DNA of 64,000 nucleotides from contig NZ_JH165054.1 in the NCBI RefSeq assembly GCF_000227295.1, forward strand, positions 718,432 to 782,431, in the 5' to 3' direction. The notes beneath the pieces were generated by a model that saw only the letters and a program-made list of their open reading frames with translations, did no database searches and had not been told where the DNA came from. Source of the DNA: Cutibacterium avidum ATCC 25577. Lineage in GTDB: Bacteria; Actinomycetota; Actinomycetes; Propionibacteriales; Propionibacteriaceae. The position numbers and the translations under genes are program-made. Each line of letters opens with the position of its first letter. Positions within the stretch are counted from its first letter, which is position 1. Of this stretch, positions 14,653 through 24,105 are shown piece by piece.

Positions 14653-15297
14653 TCACTTCTGTGCGACCGAGCCGGGAAACAGCCCGAGCTCCATGCCGGC
14701 GATGATGAACTCAACCTTGAGATCGAGGTTGCCGCGCTCACCCATCGACTGCACCCCGAACACATCCGGATGCCCTGCCGTCATCTCCCCGATCCTCTCG
14801 ACGCCGGTCCGTCCTCCTTCATCAGCGGTCAGATAGGGCTGGATCGACACAAAGGTCTCCAAGGTGGTGTCCCCGACGAAGTCGAAGGCGAAAGCAGCCC
14901 CCTCAACCCCTCCGGGGACACCAAGCTCTGCCAGTCTCTGCACGATCGCCGCGATACGAGGCATCGCTGCCCCGAAGGCCTCTGGCTGAGCCATGAGCAC
15001 CAGCGGAGCCTCTGGATACCGCTCGCACAACGCCCACTGGCGGTCGACAACCTGACGTAGGGCGTCCTGCCAATTGGAGACGTCGGGATCCGGCTCGATG
15101 TCCACCGCGATCTCCGCAATTGCGGCCAACTGCAATTCCTGACGAGAACTGAACTCCCGGTACAGGGCGGTGGCCTTCACCCCGAGACGATCAGCGACAG
15201 CCCTCAGGGTGAAGGTCTCGATGCCCTCGGCCAGGGCCGCGTCAATCGCCTGACGTCGCGTGAACGCAGGCTTGCGCCCTGGCCGTTTGCTGATCAT
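14653..15297 (-). CDS. TetR-family transcriptional regulator, last gene of the ECF/ABC operon
   Basis: The 214-residue product has an N-terminal TetR helix-turn-helix: FTRRQAIDAALAEG, then TLRAVADRLGVKATALYREF with the recognition helix. The remaining 150 residues form the effector-binding, dimerisation half and resemble the TetR_C type containing an FDFVGDTTLETF segment. Its ATG overlaps the stop of the preceding ABC transporter gene by 4 bases. It is the sixth and last gene of the operon that begins at 21784, so it may regulate that operon in response to the transported ligand. Confidence 0.87.
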   Translation of the reverse strand: MISKRPGRKPAFTRRQAIDAALAEGIETFTLRAVADRLGVKATALYREFSSRQELQLAAIAEIAVDIEPDPDVSNWQDALRQVVDRQWALCERYPEAPLVLMAQPEAFGAAMPRIAAIVQRLAELGVPGGVEGAAFAFDFVGDTTLETFVSIQPYLTADEGGRTGVERIGEMTAGHPDVFGVQSMGERGNLDLKVEFIIAGMELGLFPGSVAQK

Positions 15298-17087
15298 TCA
15301 CGGCCCACGAGCGACCACCCCTCGGCCCGCTCCCGGGCATGCCACAGATCGGCGTAGACACCGCCGCTGGCAATGAGGTCGTCATGGGTTCCCACCTGGC
15401 AAACCCTACCGTTGCGGTCGATGACGACGATGCGATCCGCCGAACGGATGGTGTCGAGCTTGTGGGCGATGACGAGGATTGTCGAGGACTCGCGCAGCTG
15501 GGACAGGGCGGCCTCGACGTGGGCCTCGTTCTCGGGATCGAGCGCAGAGGTGGCCTCGTCGAACAGCAGGATCGGGGCGCGTTTCAGCAAGGCGCGAGCC
15601 ACCGAAACCCGTTGCCGTTCACCGCCCGACAGACGACGACCACCCTCACCGACGCTGGCATCCCATCCACCGGGCAGGCGAGCTGCGATCTCGTCGACCC
15701 CGGCCAAGGATCCTGCCTCCCAGACCTGCTCGTCAGTGGCATCCGGGTTACCGATGCGAATGTTCTCCGCCAGGGTGGAGTCGTAGAGGTAGACGTCCTG
15801 GAAGACCATGGCGAGCTGACTCATGAGCTGCTCGGTCGTCTGGTCGCGCACGTCCAGTCCGCCGACACGCACCGTCCCCAAGTCGACGTCCCAGAACCGC
15901 GCCATGAGCCGGAACAGGGTCGTCTTGCCAGCCCCCGAGGGGCCGACAATGGCCGTCAATCCCCCAGCGGGAGCAGCAAAGGTGACGTCATGGATGACGG
16001 GATGATTCTTGTCGTAGCCAAAGGAGACGTCCTCGAGGGACACCTCCCCGGGAGCGGAGAGCTCGACCGGGTGCGCAGGCTTGGGTAGCACCTCCGCCGA
16101 GAGGATCTCGTCCACCTCGCTCACCGGCTTGCGCGCAGTCTCGACGGACAGTGCTGCCGAGACGACGTCCTCCAACACCTTGGCGTAGCGCAGCGAGACG
16201 CCGACGAAAGCCACCGTCGCGACCGGGGCGAGGGTGCCGTCGTTGCCCATGCGAGCGGCCAGCACGATAAGAACGACCGCGACCACCTGGGCCCCCAGAC
16301 CCGAGAGGAAGTTCGCCGTCACACCGAGCCCCAGACACTTACGGGCAGCGCGTTCATTGGCTCGACGGGCATCCCGGAGCGGCTCATAGCCCTCGGCTCG
16401 TCCGGCAGCCCTCAGCACCGGCTGAGTCTCGCAGAACTCGACGATGCGGGCAGCCAGTTCCTGCTCGGTCGGCTGGACCGCCGACTCGCCGCGCAGCCAC
16501 AAGGCCCGCGACGCGATCATGATCAGATACATCGCAGGCATCGAGATGAGCAGGGACAGCCCCAACTGCCACGACCAGAACCACGAGAGCACCATCATGA
16601 CGACGGTCGTCGCGGCACCGCGCACGAGTGGGGCGGTGAAATGTGCCAACCCCTCGCCCAGGTGCATGAGTCCTTGGGTGAGAAGGCGGGACAGGCGGCC
16701 GGGGAAATTCGACCGGAACCATCCCAGTGGCAGGCTCGCCACCTGGTCACCGATGCGCACGCTGAGCTTGCCCATGACGTCCATCGCGGCGAGATAACCG
16801 ATCGTCGACTGGAAGTACGTCACGGCAGCCCCGGCGACGGCCAAGGCCGCGAGCACCCACACCCAGCCCTGCCAGGTCAGTCCCATCGAGGGCCCATCCT
16901 CGACGAATGCCGTGATCGTCGGGATGACGGCAAACAGGCCAACCCCCTCGAGGGCTCCCTGAAGACCTGCCAGCCACAGGGAACGACGAAACTTGGCAGC
17001 TCCTTCCTCGGTGAGTAGGGGTCGGAAGGTGTCCAGGAGCAGGATGTCGCCCGCCCAAGAAAGGCGGGAATCTGTGGTCGTGGTCAT
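15294..17087 (-). CDS. ABC transporter, fused TM and ATPase domains (IrtB/YbtQ-like)
   Basis: The 597-residue half-transporter has an N-terminal six-helix ABC-exporter-type membrane domain (about 30-310) and a C-terminal ATPase. Walker A is GPSGAGKTTLF near residue 385, the Q-loop is FQDVYLYD, the signature is LSGGERQRVSVARALL and Walker B is ILLFDEATSALD. Start ATG 17087 is set by AAGGAG eight bases upstream and a 4-base overlap with the previous gene. Paired exporter-fold proteins of this type import iron-siderophores in mycobacteria (IrtAB) and yersiniabactin systems. Pairing with an ECF module and a DtxR-like site suggests the same here; the substrate is inferred. Confidence 0.88.
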   Translation of the reverse strand: MTTTTDSRLSWAGDILLLDTFRPLLTEEGAAKFRRSLWLAGLQGALEGVGLFAVIPTITAFVEDGPSMGLTWQGWVWVLAALAVAGAAVTYFQSTIGYLAAMDVMGKLSVRIGDQVASLPLGWFRSNFPGRLSRLLTQGLMHLGEGLAHFTAPLVRGAATTVVMMVLSWFWSWQLGLSLLISMPAMYLIMIASRALWLRGESAVQPTEQELAARIVEFCETQPVLRAAGRAEGYEPLRDARRANERAARKCLGLGVTANFLSGLGAQVVAVVLIVLAARMGNDGTLAPVATVAFVGVSLRYAKVLEDVVSAALSVETARKPVSEVDEILSAEVLPKPAHPVELSAPGEVSLEDVSFGYDKNHPVIHDVTFAAPAGGLTAIVGPSGAGKTTLFRLMARFWDVDLGTVRVGGLDVRDQTTEQLMSQLAMVFQDVYLYDSTLAENIRIGNPDATDEQVWEAGSLAGVDEIAARLPGGWDASVGEGGRRLSGGERQRVSVARALLKRAPILLFDEATSALDPENEAHVEAALSQLRESSTILVIAHKLDTIRSADRIVVIDRNGRVCQVGTHDDLIASGGVYADLWHARERAEGWSLVGRE

Positions 17088-18904
17088 CGGGTGGCTCCTT
17101 TCATCACTCGTCCTGCCGACAGACGAGCCCAGTAGGGTTGATCCGCCAATTCCTCGGACGAACCACAAGCTGCGATGCCACCGTTCTCCATGACACAGAT
17201 GACGTCGGCGCCAGCCACCGACTCGGCGTGGTGACCGATGGCGAGCACGGTGCGGCCCCGGGCCAGCGCGGCCAGGGCCTGCTGGATCTCCGCCTCGCAG
17301 TCAGGATCGGTGGCCGCCGTCGCCTCGTCCAGCACGAGGATCGGGGCGTCGGCGAGCACGGCGCGAGCAATGGACAACCGCTGCTTCTGGCCACCCGAGA
17401 AATCGGTGTCCTCCCCCAAGACGGTGTCGAAACCCTTCGGCAGGGCGTCAATGTCGTCAAGGATGTGGGCGGCACGAGCAGCCTCGCGCACCTGATCGTC
17501 GGTGGCGTCGGGACGAGCCAAGGTGATGACGTCACGAATGGACCGACGCTGCATGTACGGGTCTTGGAGGACGAAGGACACCAACCGGTAGAGGTCATTC
17601 TGGGCAAGGTCCTTGAGGTCGACCCCACCGATGCGCACCACTCCGGAATCCGGGTCGCGGAAGCGGGCGAGCATCGTCGCCAAGGTCGACTTGCCGGACC
17701 CCGACGGCCCGACCAGAGCCGTGACAGTTCCTGGACGCAGTGTCAGGTTGACATGACTCAGCGCCGGAATGACGCCGTCAGGGGTGAGGTAGGAGGAGCT
17801 GACGTCGTCGAAGGTGACCGTCATGTCGTCAGGAATCCGCACGCTGACCTGTGGATGGCTGATCTGCTCGATGGACAGCACGTCCTGCAGACGCAGAGCC
17901 GCGTTGCCGGCCTGTTGGTAACCCCATGCCATGTTGCCCAGTACCTCGATGGTGCGCGGCAGGACCAGGGCGATGAGTGAACAGGTGAGGACGTCGGTGA
18001 CGCCCACCCAGCCGGCCTTGGCCATGAGCAGACCGAATCCCAGGTTGATCGCCATGAGAGCTGCCACCGAGATCACCGACAGAGACAGGGCCGACGCCTT
18101 GATGAGCGGGCCACACCAGTCCCAGTAGAACCGGGCGAACTCCTCGCAGGCCTCGGTGAAGCGACGATGGGCCTTGCCGGTCTGTCCGAAATTCTTGACG
18201 ACGTGGATCCCCTCCGTCAGCTCGATCGCCGAGGACGAGATGTCGGCGAGCTTGTCGTCCATCTCGGCGGTCTTGGTGGCCATGTCTCGCATCGTCACCC
18301 ACTGCAGCAGGGCGTAGATCGGGAAGGTGGCGATGGAGAGAAGTCCCAGCCGCCAGTCCACCACGAAGGCATAGACGAGCAGTACGACCGGAACTCCCAC
18401 GGCTGCGGTCTGCTCAACGGGCGCATGGGCGACGAGCATGTGGATCTGGACGGTGTCGTCCTGGATGGCCTTGCGCACCCGACCGGTTGACGACGAGCTG
18501 AACCAGGCCAGTGGGGCCTCCGAAATGCGGTCGATGATGCGGTCCTGGAGTATGTTGCGCAGCTTGATGTCGGCGATGTGAGTGATGACGAGGGCCAACA
18601 CGTAGAGCAGGGCCTGGAGGCAGAAGGCCATCCACAGCACATTGGCGGTGCGGGTGAGCGCCTCGTGGTCGACGTGATCACCCAGCAGGATCGCGCCGAG
18701 TTTCGTCAGGGCGACGTACGGGGCAAGGGCGACGATGCAGGACGCAATGACGAGGATCCGCGCGATCAGGACGTACTCGCGGATAGGTTTCATGATCGAC
18801 GACAGGGCCTTGCCACCGGCACGGTGCTTGGCCTGGTAGTCGCGAATATCTTCCGGTGCGGCAGCGCCGGGGCACACCTGCGGGGACGTGGAGGTCTCGC
18901 TCAC
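17084..18904 (-). CDS. ABC transporter, fused TM and ATPase domains (IrtA/YbtP-like)
   Basis: The 606-residue partner of the next gene has a membrane domain (about 45-330) and an ATPase with Walker A GPSGSGKSTLATML, Q-loop VLQDPYMQ, signature FSGGQKQRLSIARAVL and Walker B ILVLDEATAATD. The D-loop reads ATD rather than the common SALD. The first 40 residues are polar. GTG 18904 overlaps the stop of the S-component gene (GTGA) and the gene overlaps the next ABC gene by 4 bases. The two proteins should form a heterodimer. Confidence 0.88.
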   Translation of the reverse strand: MSETSTSPQVCPGAAAPEDIRDYQAKHRAGGKALSSIMKPIREYVLIARILVIASCIVALAPYVALTKLGAILLGDHVDHEALTRTANVLWMAFCLQALLYVLALVITHIADIKLRNILQDRIIDRISEAPLAWFSSSSTGRVRKAIQDDTVQIHMLVAHAPVEQTAAVGVPVVLLVYAFVVDWRLGLLSIATFPIYALLQWVTMRDMATKTAEMDDKLADISSSAIELTEGIHVVKNFGQTGKAHRRFTEACEEFARFYWDWCGPLIKASALSLSVISVAALMAINLGFGLLMAKAGWVGVTDVLTCSLIALVLPRTIEVLGNMAWGYQQAGNAALRLQDVLSIEQISHPQVSVRIPDDMTVTFDDVSSSYLTPDGVIPALSHVNLTLRPGTVTALVGPSGSGKSTLATMLARFRDPDSGVVRIGGVDLKDLAQNDLYRLVSFVLQDPYMQRRSIRDVITLARPDATDDQVREAARAAHILDDIDALPKGFDTVLGEDTDFSGGQKQRLSIARAVLADAPILVLDEATAATDPDCEAEIQQALAALARGRTVLAIGHHAESVAGADVICVMENGGIAACGSSEELADQPYWARLSAGRVMKGATR

Positions 18905-19494
18905 TTCGTCAGTCCTGCCCGCTGGAAATGCTTGCGACCCACCTTGATGCCCAACCAGCCACCGGCCAGCCCCAGCAGGAAGACGATGACGGCCCATCCC
19001 GCCACCAGGCCAGGTGTGAAGAGTTCCCGCATCTTGTTGGAGTAGTCGGCGCCCATCTGTTCGGTGATCATGGCGTAGTACTCGTCGGCATTCACGAGCA
19101 TCGGGATGAGCGGCACGATCATCCACAGCACGAACACGGCATACCCGAGCATTGCGCGGCTCGTCGTGAGACGGGTGCTGCGGCCGGCCTTGGTGATGAT
19201 GAGATCGGAGAGAAATCCGAGCACTATTCCGGCCGGGATCATCCAGATGGTGTGCCCCGGGCTCATACCGAGCCCGACGAGCAGACCAGTGATCGTCATG
19301 GTGCCAATTTTCGGCACCCGTGCAACTGACAACATGAGGACGATGCCGCCCAGCAGGATGCCCAGGATCCAACCGACGAACATGAAGGCCGGACCGGCGA
19401 GACCGATCATGCCGCAGGCGTAGAAGACGACGAAGAAGATCACCGCGAAGATGGCGATACTCACCAGGTCACGCGTTGTCAGACGGGGTTTCAT
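18901..19494 (-). CDS. ECF transporter S component (Trep_Strep/MptD-like)
   Basis: The 197-residue integral membrane protein has about five to six helices and the look of the Trep_Strep family of ECF substrate-binding subunits, including TTRDLVSIAIFAVIFFVVFY at residues 5-24, GLLVGLGMSPGHTIWMIPAG in the middle and a basic C-terminus. S components bind the substrate and dock onto the EcfA/EcfT module encoded upstream. Start ATG 19494 overlaps the EcfA stop by 4 bases and has AAAGGAC upstream. Related systems have been linked to heme or metal-chelate uptake; the ligand here is unknown. Confidence 0.82.
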   Translation of the reverse strand: MKPRLTTRDLVSIAIFAVIFFVVFYACGMIGLAGPAFMFVGWILGILLGGIVLMLSVARVPKIGTMTITGLLVGLGMSPGHTIWMIPAGIVLGFLSDLIITKAGRSTRLTTSRAMLGYAVFVLWMIVPLIPMLVNADEYYAMITEQMGADYSNKMRELFTPGLVAGWAVIVFLLGLAGGWLGIKVGRKHFQRAGLTK

Positions 19495-20978
19495 GATTGT
19501 CCTTTCAGAGTGGTGATGTTGATGAGGTAGTCCCCGCATCGGGCCATGAGCTCCGGGTCGTGGGTGATGACGATGACGACCTTCCCAGCGGTCGCGAGGT
19601 CACTGACGAGGTCGGCGATCGAGGTGAGGTGACGAAAATCGACACCCGATGTGGGCTCGTCGAAGATGACGACCTCCTTGTCCTGGGCGATGGTGGCCGC
19701 CACGACGAGGCGCTGGGCCTGCCCACCGGACAGTGACAAGGGGTGACGGTCACGTTGGCCGATCAGATCGAGACGCTCCAGGAGCGCCGGGACGTTGGCG
19801 GCATCGCGTTGGCGCGGGTCCAGACCGAGGGTGACTTCCCGCTCCACCGACTCGCTGAACAGCTGGCGGCGGACGTCCTGCATGACCATCCCGCACGATT
19901 TCTGCCTCCTGCCGGTGCTCCACGGCTCTCCCATGCCGATACGGGCGCTGGGCGGGGATTTTTCGAGCCCGCAGATCAGTCGGGCCAAGGTCGACTTGCC
20001 CGCGCCATTGGGGCCGGTGAGGATCGTCACCGCTCCGGCCGGCAGGAAGAGGGAGTCGACGTCGAGAATCATCGGGCCAGGCCTGTAGGAGAAGGACAGG
20101 TGCTCGACCATCAGCCCAGTCGGGAGTTTTGGGCCATCGGTGTTGGAGGAGGCTGCGGCGGTCGGCGGCTCGGGTATGTCCACCGGGAGGACATCGAGGG
20201 CGCGGAGGCCACGCTCGGTCCGTTCCATGTCCGTCAGGCTGAAAAGATCATCGCCGGTCATGGTTTCGGCGACTCTGCCGTCAGAAATGCGATGAACGAC
20301 GTCGACCATCCCACGGAAGAGGTGCAACCGATGCTCGGCGATGACCAGCGTCTTCCCGGAGGCCTTCAGCTGGGCAACGAGGTGGCGAAAATCGTCGATT
20401 CCCTCGGCAGAGAGATTCGAGGTCGGCTCGTCGAAGAGGAGCAGATCGACGTCAGTGACCAGGGCACAGGCACACGCGACGCGCTGCAACTCCCCTCCCG
20501 AGAGGGTGTCGAGCCGCCTGTCAAGCAGGTGTGCGATGCCGGTCTGGCCGACTGCCCGAGTCATGGCGTCGCGGATCTCGGACGGGTCGACCCCGTAGTT
20601 CTCCAGCCCGAAAGCCAGCTCGGTTCGCACGATGGAGGTGAAGAACTGGGTGCGAGGATTCTGAAAGATCATCGCCGAGGTGCGCCCGACGTCGTGGAGT
20701 TCAACCCCGGCCAGATCAGTGCCGTCCACCTCCGCCCTGCCACGCATGGTGCCCTCGAAAAACTTCGGGACGAGGCCATTCATCGTCCGCAGCAGGGTGG
20801 ACTTCCCTGATCCTGATCCCCCGACGAGCAGGGTCAGGGTCCCGGACCGGATCGTCATGGTGATGTCCCGGAGCTGGTCCACGACCTCTCGGTCGGGCGT
20901 GGGGCCGTCGTCGAACGGGGACCCGTCGAGGTCAGGGACCGGGTAGGAGTAGGAGACGTCGGTCAGGCTGACGCTCAT
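19491..20978 (-). CDS. ECF energy-coupling ATPase with two fused ABC domains
   Basis: The 495-residue protein joins two ABC ATPase domains in one chain. The first has Walker A GGSGSGKSTLLRTMN near 55, signature LSGGELQRVACACAL and Walker B LLLFDEPTSNL. The second has Walker A GPNGAGKSTLARLI near 315, signature LSGGQAQRLVVAATI and Walker B VVIFDEPTSGVD. It would serve as the EcfA-EcfA' pair. A disordered linker of about 30 residues lies near 260-290. The gene overlaps the EcfT gene upstream and the S-component gene downstream by 4 bases each. Confidence 0.92.
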   Translation of the reverse strand: MSVSLTDVSYSYPVPDLDGSPFDDGPTPDREVVDQLRDITMTIRSGTLTLLVGGSGSGKSTLLRTMNGLVPKFFEGTMRGRAEVDGTDLAGVELHDVGRTSAMIFQNPRTQFFTSIVRTELAFGLENYGVDPSEIRDAMTRAVGQTGIAHLLDRRLDTLSGGELQRVACACALVTDVDLLLFDEPTSNLSAEGIDDFRHLVAQLKASGKTLVIAEHRLHLFRGMVDVVHRISDGRVAETMTGDDLFSLTDMERTERGLRALDVLPVDIPEPPTAAASSNTDGPKLPTGLMVEHLSFSYRPGPMILDVDSLFLPAGAVTILTGPNGAGKSTLARLICGLEKSPPSARIGMGEPWSTGRRQKSCGMVMQDVRRQLFSESVEREVTLGLDPRQRDAANVPALLERLDLIGQRDRHPLSLSGGQAQRLVVAATIAQDKEVVIFDEPTSGVDFRHLTSIADLVSDLATAGKVVIVITHDPELMARCGDYLINITTLKGQS

Positions 20979-21784
20979 GCGATCACCTCGGTCACGCGCC
21001 AGGCAATCAACGCGCCCAAAACCATCAGCACGACGGCGTCACCGACACGGAAACGACTCGGGTCCAGGGTGGACCGGGATTTTTGTGCACCCAGCCCCTT
21101 GATGATGGCTGCGGCGGAGAGCTCGTCGGCGATCCGGGCAGCCGAGGCCAGGAAGGGGATGACGACGTATTCTCCCGTACGCAGCGGGTGGCGCATGGTT
21201 GAACGGGCGCCGGGTCTCAGGCCTCGCAGGGTCATGGCCTGGACGATCGCCCGCAGCTCGCGCACTGCCATCGGGAAGAACCTCACCACGACCATCACCG
21301 GGACCTGCACGACTCGCGGCGCACGCATCTGGGTGAGGACTGAACCAACCCGGGTGACGTCGAGAACCTTGATCGCAGCCACTGCCGAGCCGAAGACTCC
21401 TGCGAAGCGGAACATCCAGAAAGCGATGAAGACCAGAAATGCGGAGACAGCCGAGTGCCACAGGGCTGGAAGGGCGAAACAGCAGAAGACCCACACCAGG
21501 ACGAAGACCAGCCACCCGATCCACGTCGTGGGGCGGGTCGTGAACACGAGTGACACCACGACGACGCCGAGGCAGGCCAGCACCAGAGGCGTCGACCCCG
21601 CTCCCATGAGAAGGATGTTGAGGACGATGACGTAGAGGAACAGGGTGCGTGGGTCCACAGCGCCGTGGAGCCCCCGAGTGCGGGGCCGATGGGTGGTGGT
21701 CACCGCGCTTCCGGCCATGGCGCGGGCCATCGGGAGCGGGTGGATGTCACCTTGTCGGGCCACGGTCACCTCGTCACAATTCAT
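20975..21784 (-). CDS. ECF transporter transmembrane component (EcfT)
   Basis: The 269-residue protein has about five helices and EcfT features, including the coupling-helix Ala-Arg-Gly-type motifs seen as MTLRGLRPGARS near 190 and SAARIADELSAAAIIKGLG near 215-235. EcfT links the ATPases to the S component. It is the first gene of the six-gene operon. The ATG at 21784 lacks a Shine-Dalgarno and abuts the DtxR-like site, so the message may be leaderless; an alternative ATG at 21730 precedes MARAMAG. Confidence 0.85.
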   Translation of the reverse strand: MNCDEVTVARQGDIHPLPMARAMAGSAVTTTHRPRTRGLHGAVDPRTLFLYVIVLNILLMGAGSTPLVLACLGVVVVSLVFTTRPTTWIGWLVFVLVWVFCCFALPALWHSAVSAFLVFIAFWMFRFAGVFGSAVAAIKVLDVTRVGSVLTQMRAPRVVQVPVMVVVRFFPMAVRELRAIVQAMTLRGLRPGARSTMRHPLRTGEYVVIPFLASAARIADELSAAAIIKGLGAQKSRSTLDPSRFRVGDAVVLMVLGALIAWRVTEVIA

Positions 21785-21802
21785 AAGGTAACCCTAACTC
21801 AT
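21784..21802 (-). promoter_or_regulatory. Candidate DtxR/IdeR iron box at the head of the ECF/ABC operon
   Basis: TAAGGTAACCCTAACTCAT matches the DtxR-family consensus TTAGGTTAGCCTAACCTAA at 12 of 19 positions including both inner half-site cores. It overlaps the proposed start of the EcfT gene, where a bound repressor would block transcription under iron-replete conditions. Supported by sequence resemblance and by the iron-uptake character of the operon. Confidence 0.5.
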
Positions 21803-22041
21803 TAGTTATCCTCGTTAACAAATAGGGGTTAGTTCATAATCTGACACGGAGGGACACCCATAGGCCAAACGGGCGGTCCTACTGGTGACGCTGGAGGGCA
21901 CGCCACGTTCGGAGGAATCGCGGCCTCACGCAGGCACGATCACCACGGGTATTGCCCGACACCACCTCAACGCGAACAACCACAGGACTCGCCCTGCCCC
22001 CACGGCTACCCTTGAGGTGAGTTGATCGAGAGGAGACCCTC

Positions 22042-22725
22042 GTGGGAATCGGAAGCAACATCGGCAAGGCCCTGCTGGCTCAGGCACCCGACATGGCACC
22101 CGGCGCGGCCGTCTCGATGCTGCGCAGCATCCTGGGATTCGCCATCGACGGTGCCTCGTCGCTGCGGGGAGCGCGTCAGGCCGCTGGCAAGACCCTCACC
22201 AAGCACGACGGTGACGTCGAACAGGCCATCAACTCCCTCGTCAACCAGCACATCGCCATGGCAGGTGCACAGGGCTTCGTCTCCAACCTCGGTGGCGTCG
22301 TCACCTTGGCCGTGACCATCCCCGCCAACATCTCGGGCGTCGCGATCGTCCAGGCCCGCATGGTGGCTGCCATCGCCCACCTGCGCGGCTATGACCTTGA
22401 CGACCAGCGCGTCCGGACCGCCATCCTCGCCACCCTCATGGGGCAGCGTGAGGTCGACAGCCTCATTCACGAGGAGAAGCTTCCGACGACCCCAATGGGC
22501 ATCGCCACCGCCCCGGTGGGTGACGCCGATCTGGAGAAGGTCGTCGCCCGTAACCTCGTCAACGTCCTCATGGGCCAGGTTGCGGGCAAGAAACTGCCGG
22601 TCTTCGTCTCCAAGCGCGTGCCTGTATTGGGTGGTGGAGTCGGAGCCACCACCGACGGGTTCACTACCTGGAGCGTCGCTCGTTACGCCCGCAAGCAGTT
22701 CCCGACCCGCCGCCCGCGCGGCTGA
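22042..22725 (+). CDS. EcsC-family protein
   Basis: The 227-residue product resembles EcsC-type proteins. It has amphipathic helices, a long hydrophobic segment around GFVSNLGGVVTLAVTIPANI (residues 78-97) and IVQARMVAAIAHLRGYDLDD near 101-120, a family hallmark. EcsC is named from a Bacillus ABC-transporter operon but its biochemical role is unclear. GTG 22042 has AGGAG upstream. Convergent with the ThrE-like gene. Confidence 0.75.
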   Translation: MGIGSNIGKALLAQAPDMAPGAAVSMLRSILGFAIDGASSLRGARQAAGKTLTKHDGDVEQAINSLVNQHIAMAGAQGFVSNLGGVVTLAVTIPANISGVAIVQARMVAAIAHLRGYDLDDQRVRTAILATLMGQREVDSLIHEEKLPTTPMGIATAPVGDADLEKVVARNLVNVLMGQVAGKKLPVFVSKRVPVLGGGVGATTDGFTTWSVARYARKQFPTRRPRG

Positions 22726-22755
22726 GGCCAGGATCTGTGTTCGGTCCGGGACGCG

Positions 22756-24027
22756 TCAGAAGGTTTGCCGACGACGTGCCCCGGGCCGACGTGTGCGGCT
22801 GCGACGAAGCAGCCCGACAGCCCGCGCAGCCGTCGTGCCGATGAGCAGACCCAGCGCGATCGAGCCAATGATTCCCGTGGACTCCAACACCGTCGCGCCG
22901 GCCACCGAGGTGCCCGCGCCCAGCTGAGTCAGGGACACCAGACCCAGGGATCCCGGCACCAACAACCAGAAGCTCGGCAGGAAGAGCACCAGACGCGGTA
23001 GTCGCGGGCGATGCATCTCGATCACCGATGATCCGAAACTCGCCACGGTCGCTCCCAGCAGGCCGCCGCCCCAGGTTACCCCGGCAACCGTCTGGCCGAT
23101 GATCTGGAAGGCCAGGGTGGTGGCCAACATGAGAGCCACCCACGGGACGAGGTATCTGGGTATCGACTCCATGAGACTCATCCCAGCGGTCAGGAGCAGG
23201 ACGCCGAGGAATGGCACCCACAACCCTCGCCAGGGGATGATCTGGTTGTTGAGCTGGTCGACGGGGACCTTTGTCAGCCACGCCGCGCCGAGAACACCCG
23301 CTGTGAACATGGCCAACTGGGCGGTCCCGAACCCCAGGCGCGACGCACCCGACATCATCGCCCCTGCCGCCAGTTCAGCCACCCCGGTGACGATGAGGGC
23401 ACCGGGAAGCAGCACCGCGATGGGTGGCAGCAGGCTTCGCAGCGTCCCCTCGATGAGTCCGAGTCGCGCGGCCCAGAAGGCACACAGTGCGACGACGAAC
23501 GCGGCGAGGAACGGGGTGAGGACGGCCAGGGCCTGCCTCTTGCCGGACAACCACATGAATCCGGCGGTGACCTGACCGGCCAGCACGGAGAACAGCACGC
23601 TGGGCCACAACGGCTGCAGTACCAGGGCGATGCCCGAGGCGACGCACACCATGCCACCATGCAGACCCAGGCGCGGGTAACGTGGCGGGATGGAACGCAA
23701 GTCCCGCAGTTGCTCGAGGGCCTCGACCGGGCCGATGGTGCCGTCGAGGAGCTGCTGACGGATACGAGCTGTGGTGGCGCTCTGGTCCAGACGGATGGTT
23801 CCTTCCACCGATTCGAAGGTTGCGGGGGTGCCACCTCCCAGGCTCACCACGACCCCGGTGGGCCAACCCTGTACCTGGACGTCGGGGCATCCCAGGTACC
23901 GACCGACGCTGCGGGTGTCGGCCTCCACCTCGTGCACCGGCTGACCACCGGCGATACCGGCTGCGGCAACGTAAGCCAGCAGTCGGCGGACGCCATTTTC
24001 GTCGAGCTCGTCCACTCCAGGCCCCAT
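22756..24027 (-). CDS. Threonine/serine exporter ThrE-like protein
   Basis: The 423-residue protein combines the cytosolic N-terminal DUF1212 region (about residues 1-125) with roughly ten helices, matching the ThrE family that exports threonine and serine in Corynebacterium. The polar, Arg-rich C-terminus (RRSRTRRPGARRRQ) is cytosolic. I use ATG 24027; a TTG at 24051 in frame is also possible, and neither has a clear ribosome-binding site. Substrate is assigned by family only. Confidence 0.8.
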   Translation of the reverse strand: MGPGVDELDENGVRRLLAYVAAAGIAGGQPVHEVEADTRSVGRYLGCPDVQVQGWPTGVVVSLGGGTPATFESVEGTIRLDQSATTARIRQQLLDGTIGPVEALEQLRDLRSIPPRYPRLGLHGGMVCVASGIALVLQPLWPSVLFSVLAGQVTAGFMWLSGKRQALAVLTPFLAAFVVALCAFWAARLGLIEGTLRSLLPPIAVLLPGALIVTGVAELAAGAMMSGASRLGFGTAQLAMFTAGVLGAAWLTKVPVDQLNNQIIPWRGLWVPFLGVLLLTAGMSLMESIPRYLVPWVALMLATTLAFQIIGQTVAGVTWGGGLLGATVASFGSSVIEMHRPRLPRLVLFLPSFWLLVPGSLGLVSLTQLGAGTSVAGATVLESTGIIGSIALGLLIGTTAARAVGLLRRSRTRRPGARRRQTF

Positions 24028-24105
24028 CGTCGATACCGTCGCCAGGATCAATCGTCGCGCACCTTGGGCCCTTCGGCACGCCAGTGGCCGAAATCAATAT
24101 ACGGG

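Noticed and set aside
16990..17010. GGCAGCTCC inside an ABC gene, matching part of the 86-nt element
   Set aside because: Only a short match inside coding sequence, without the flanking GTGTAG or GTATGA.
21819..21840. A second DtxR-like site upstream of the ECF operon
   Set aside because: Only the TAACCC core matches; the flanks do not fit the consensus.
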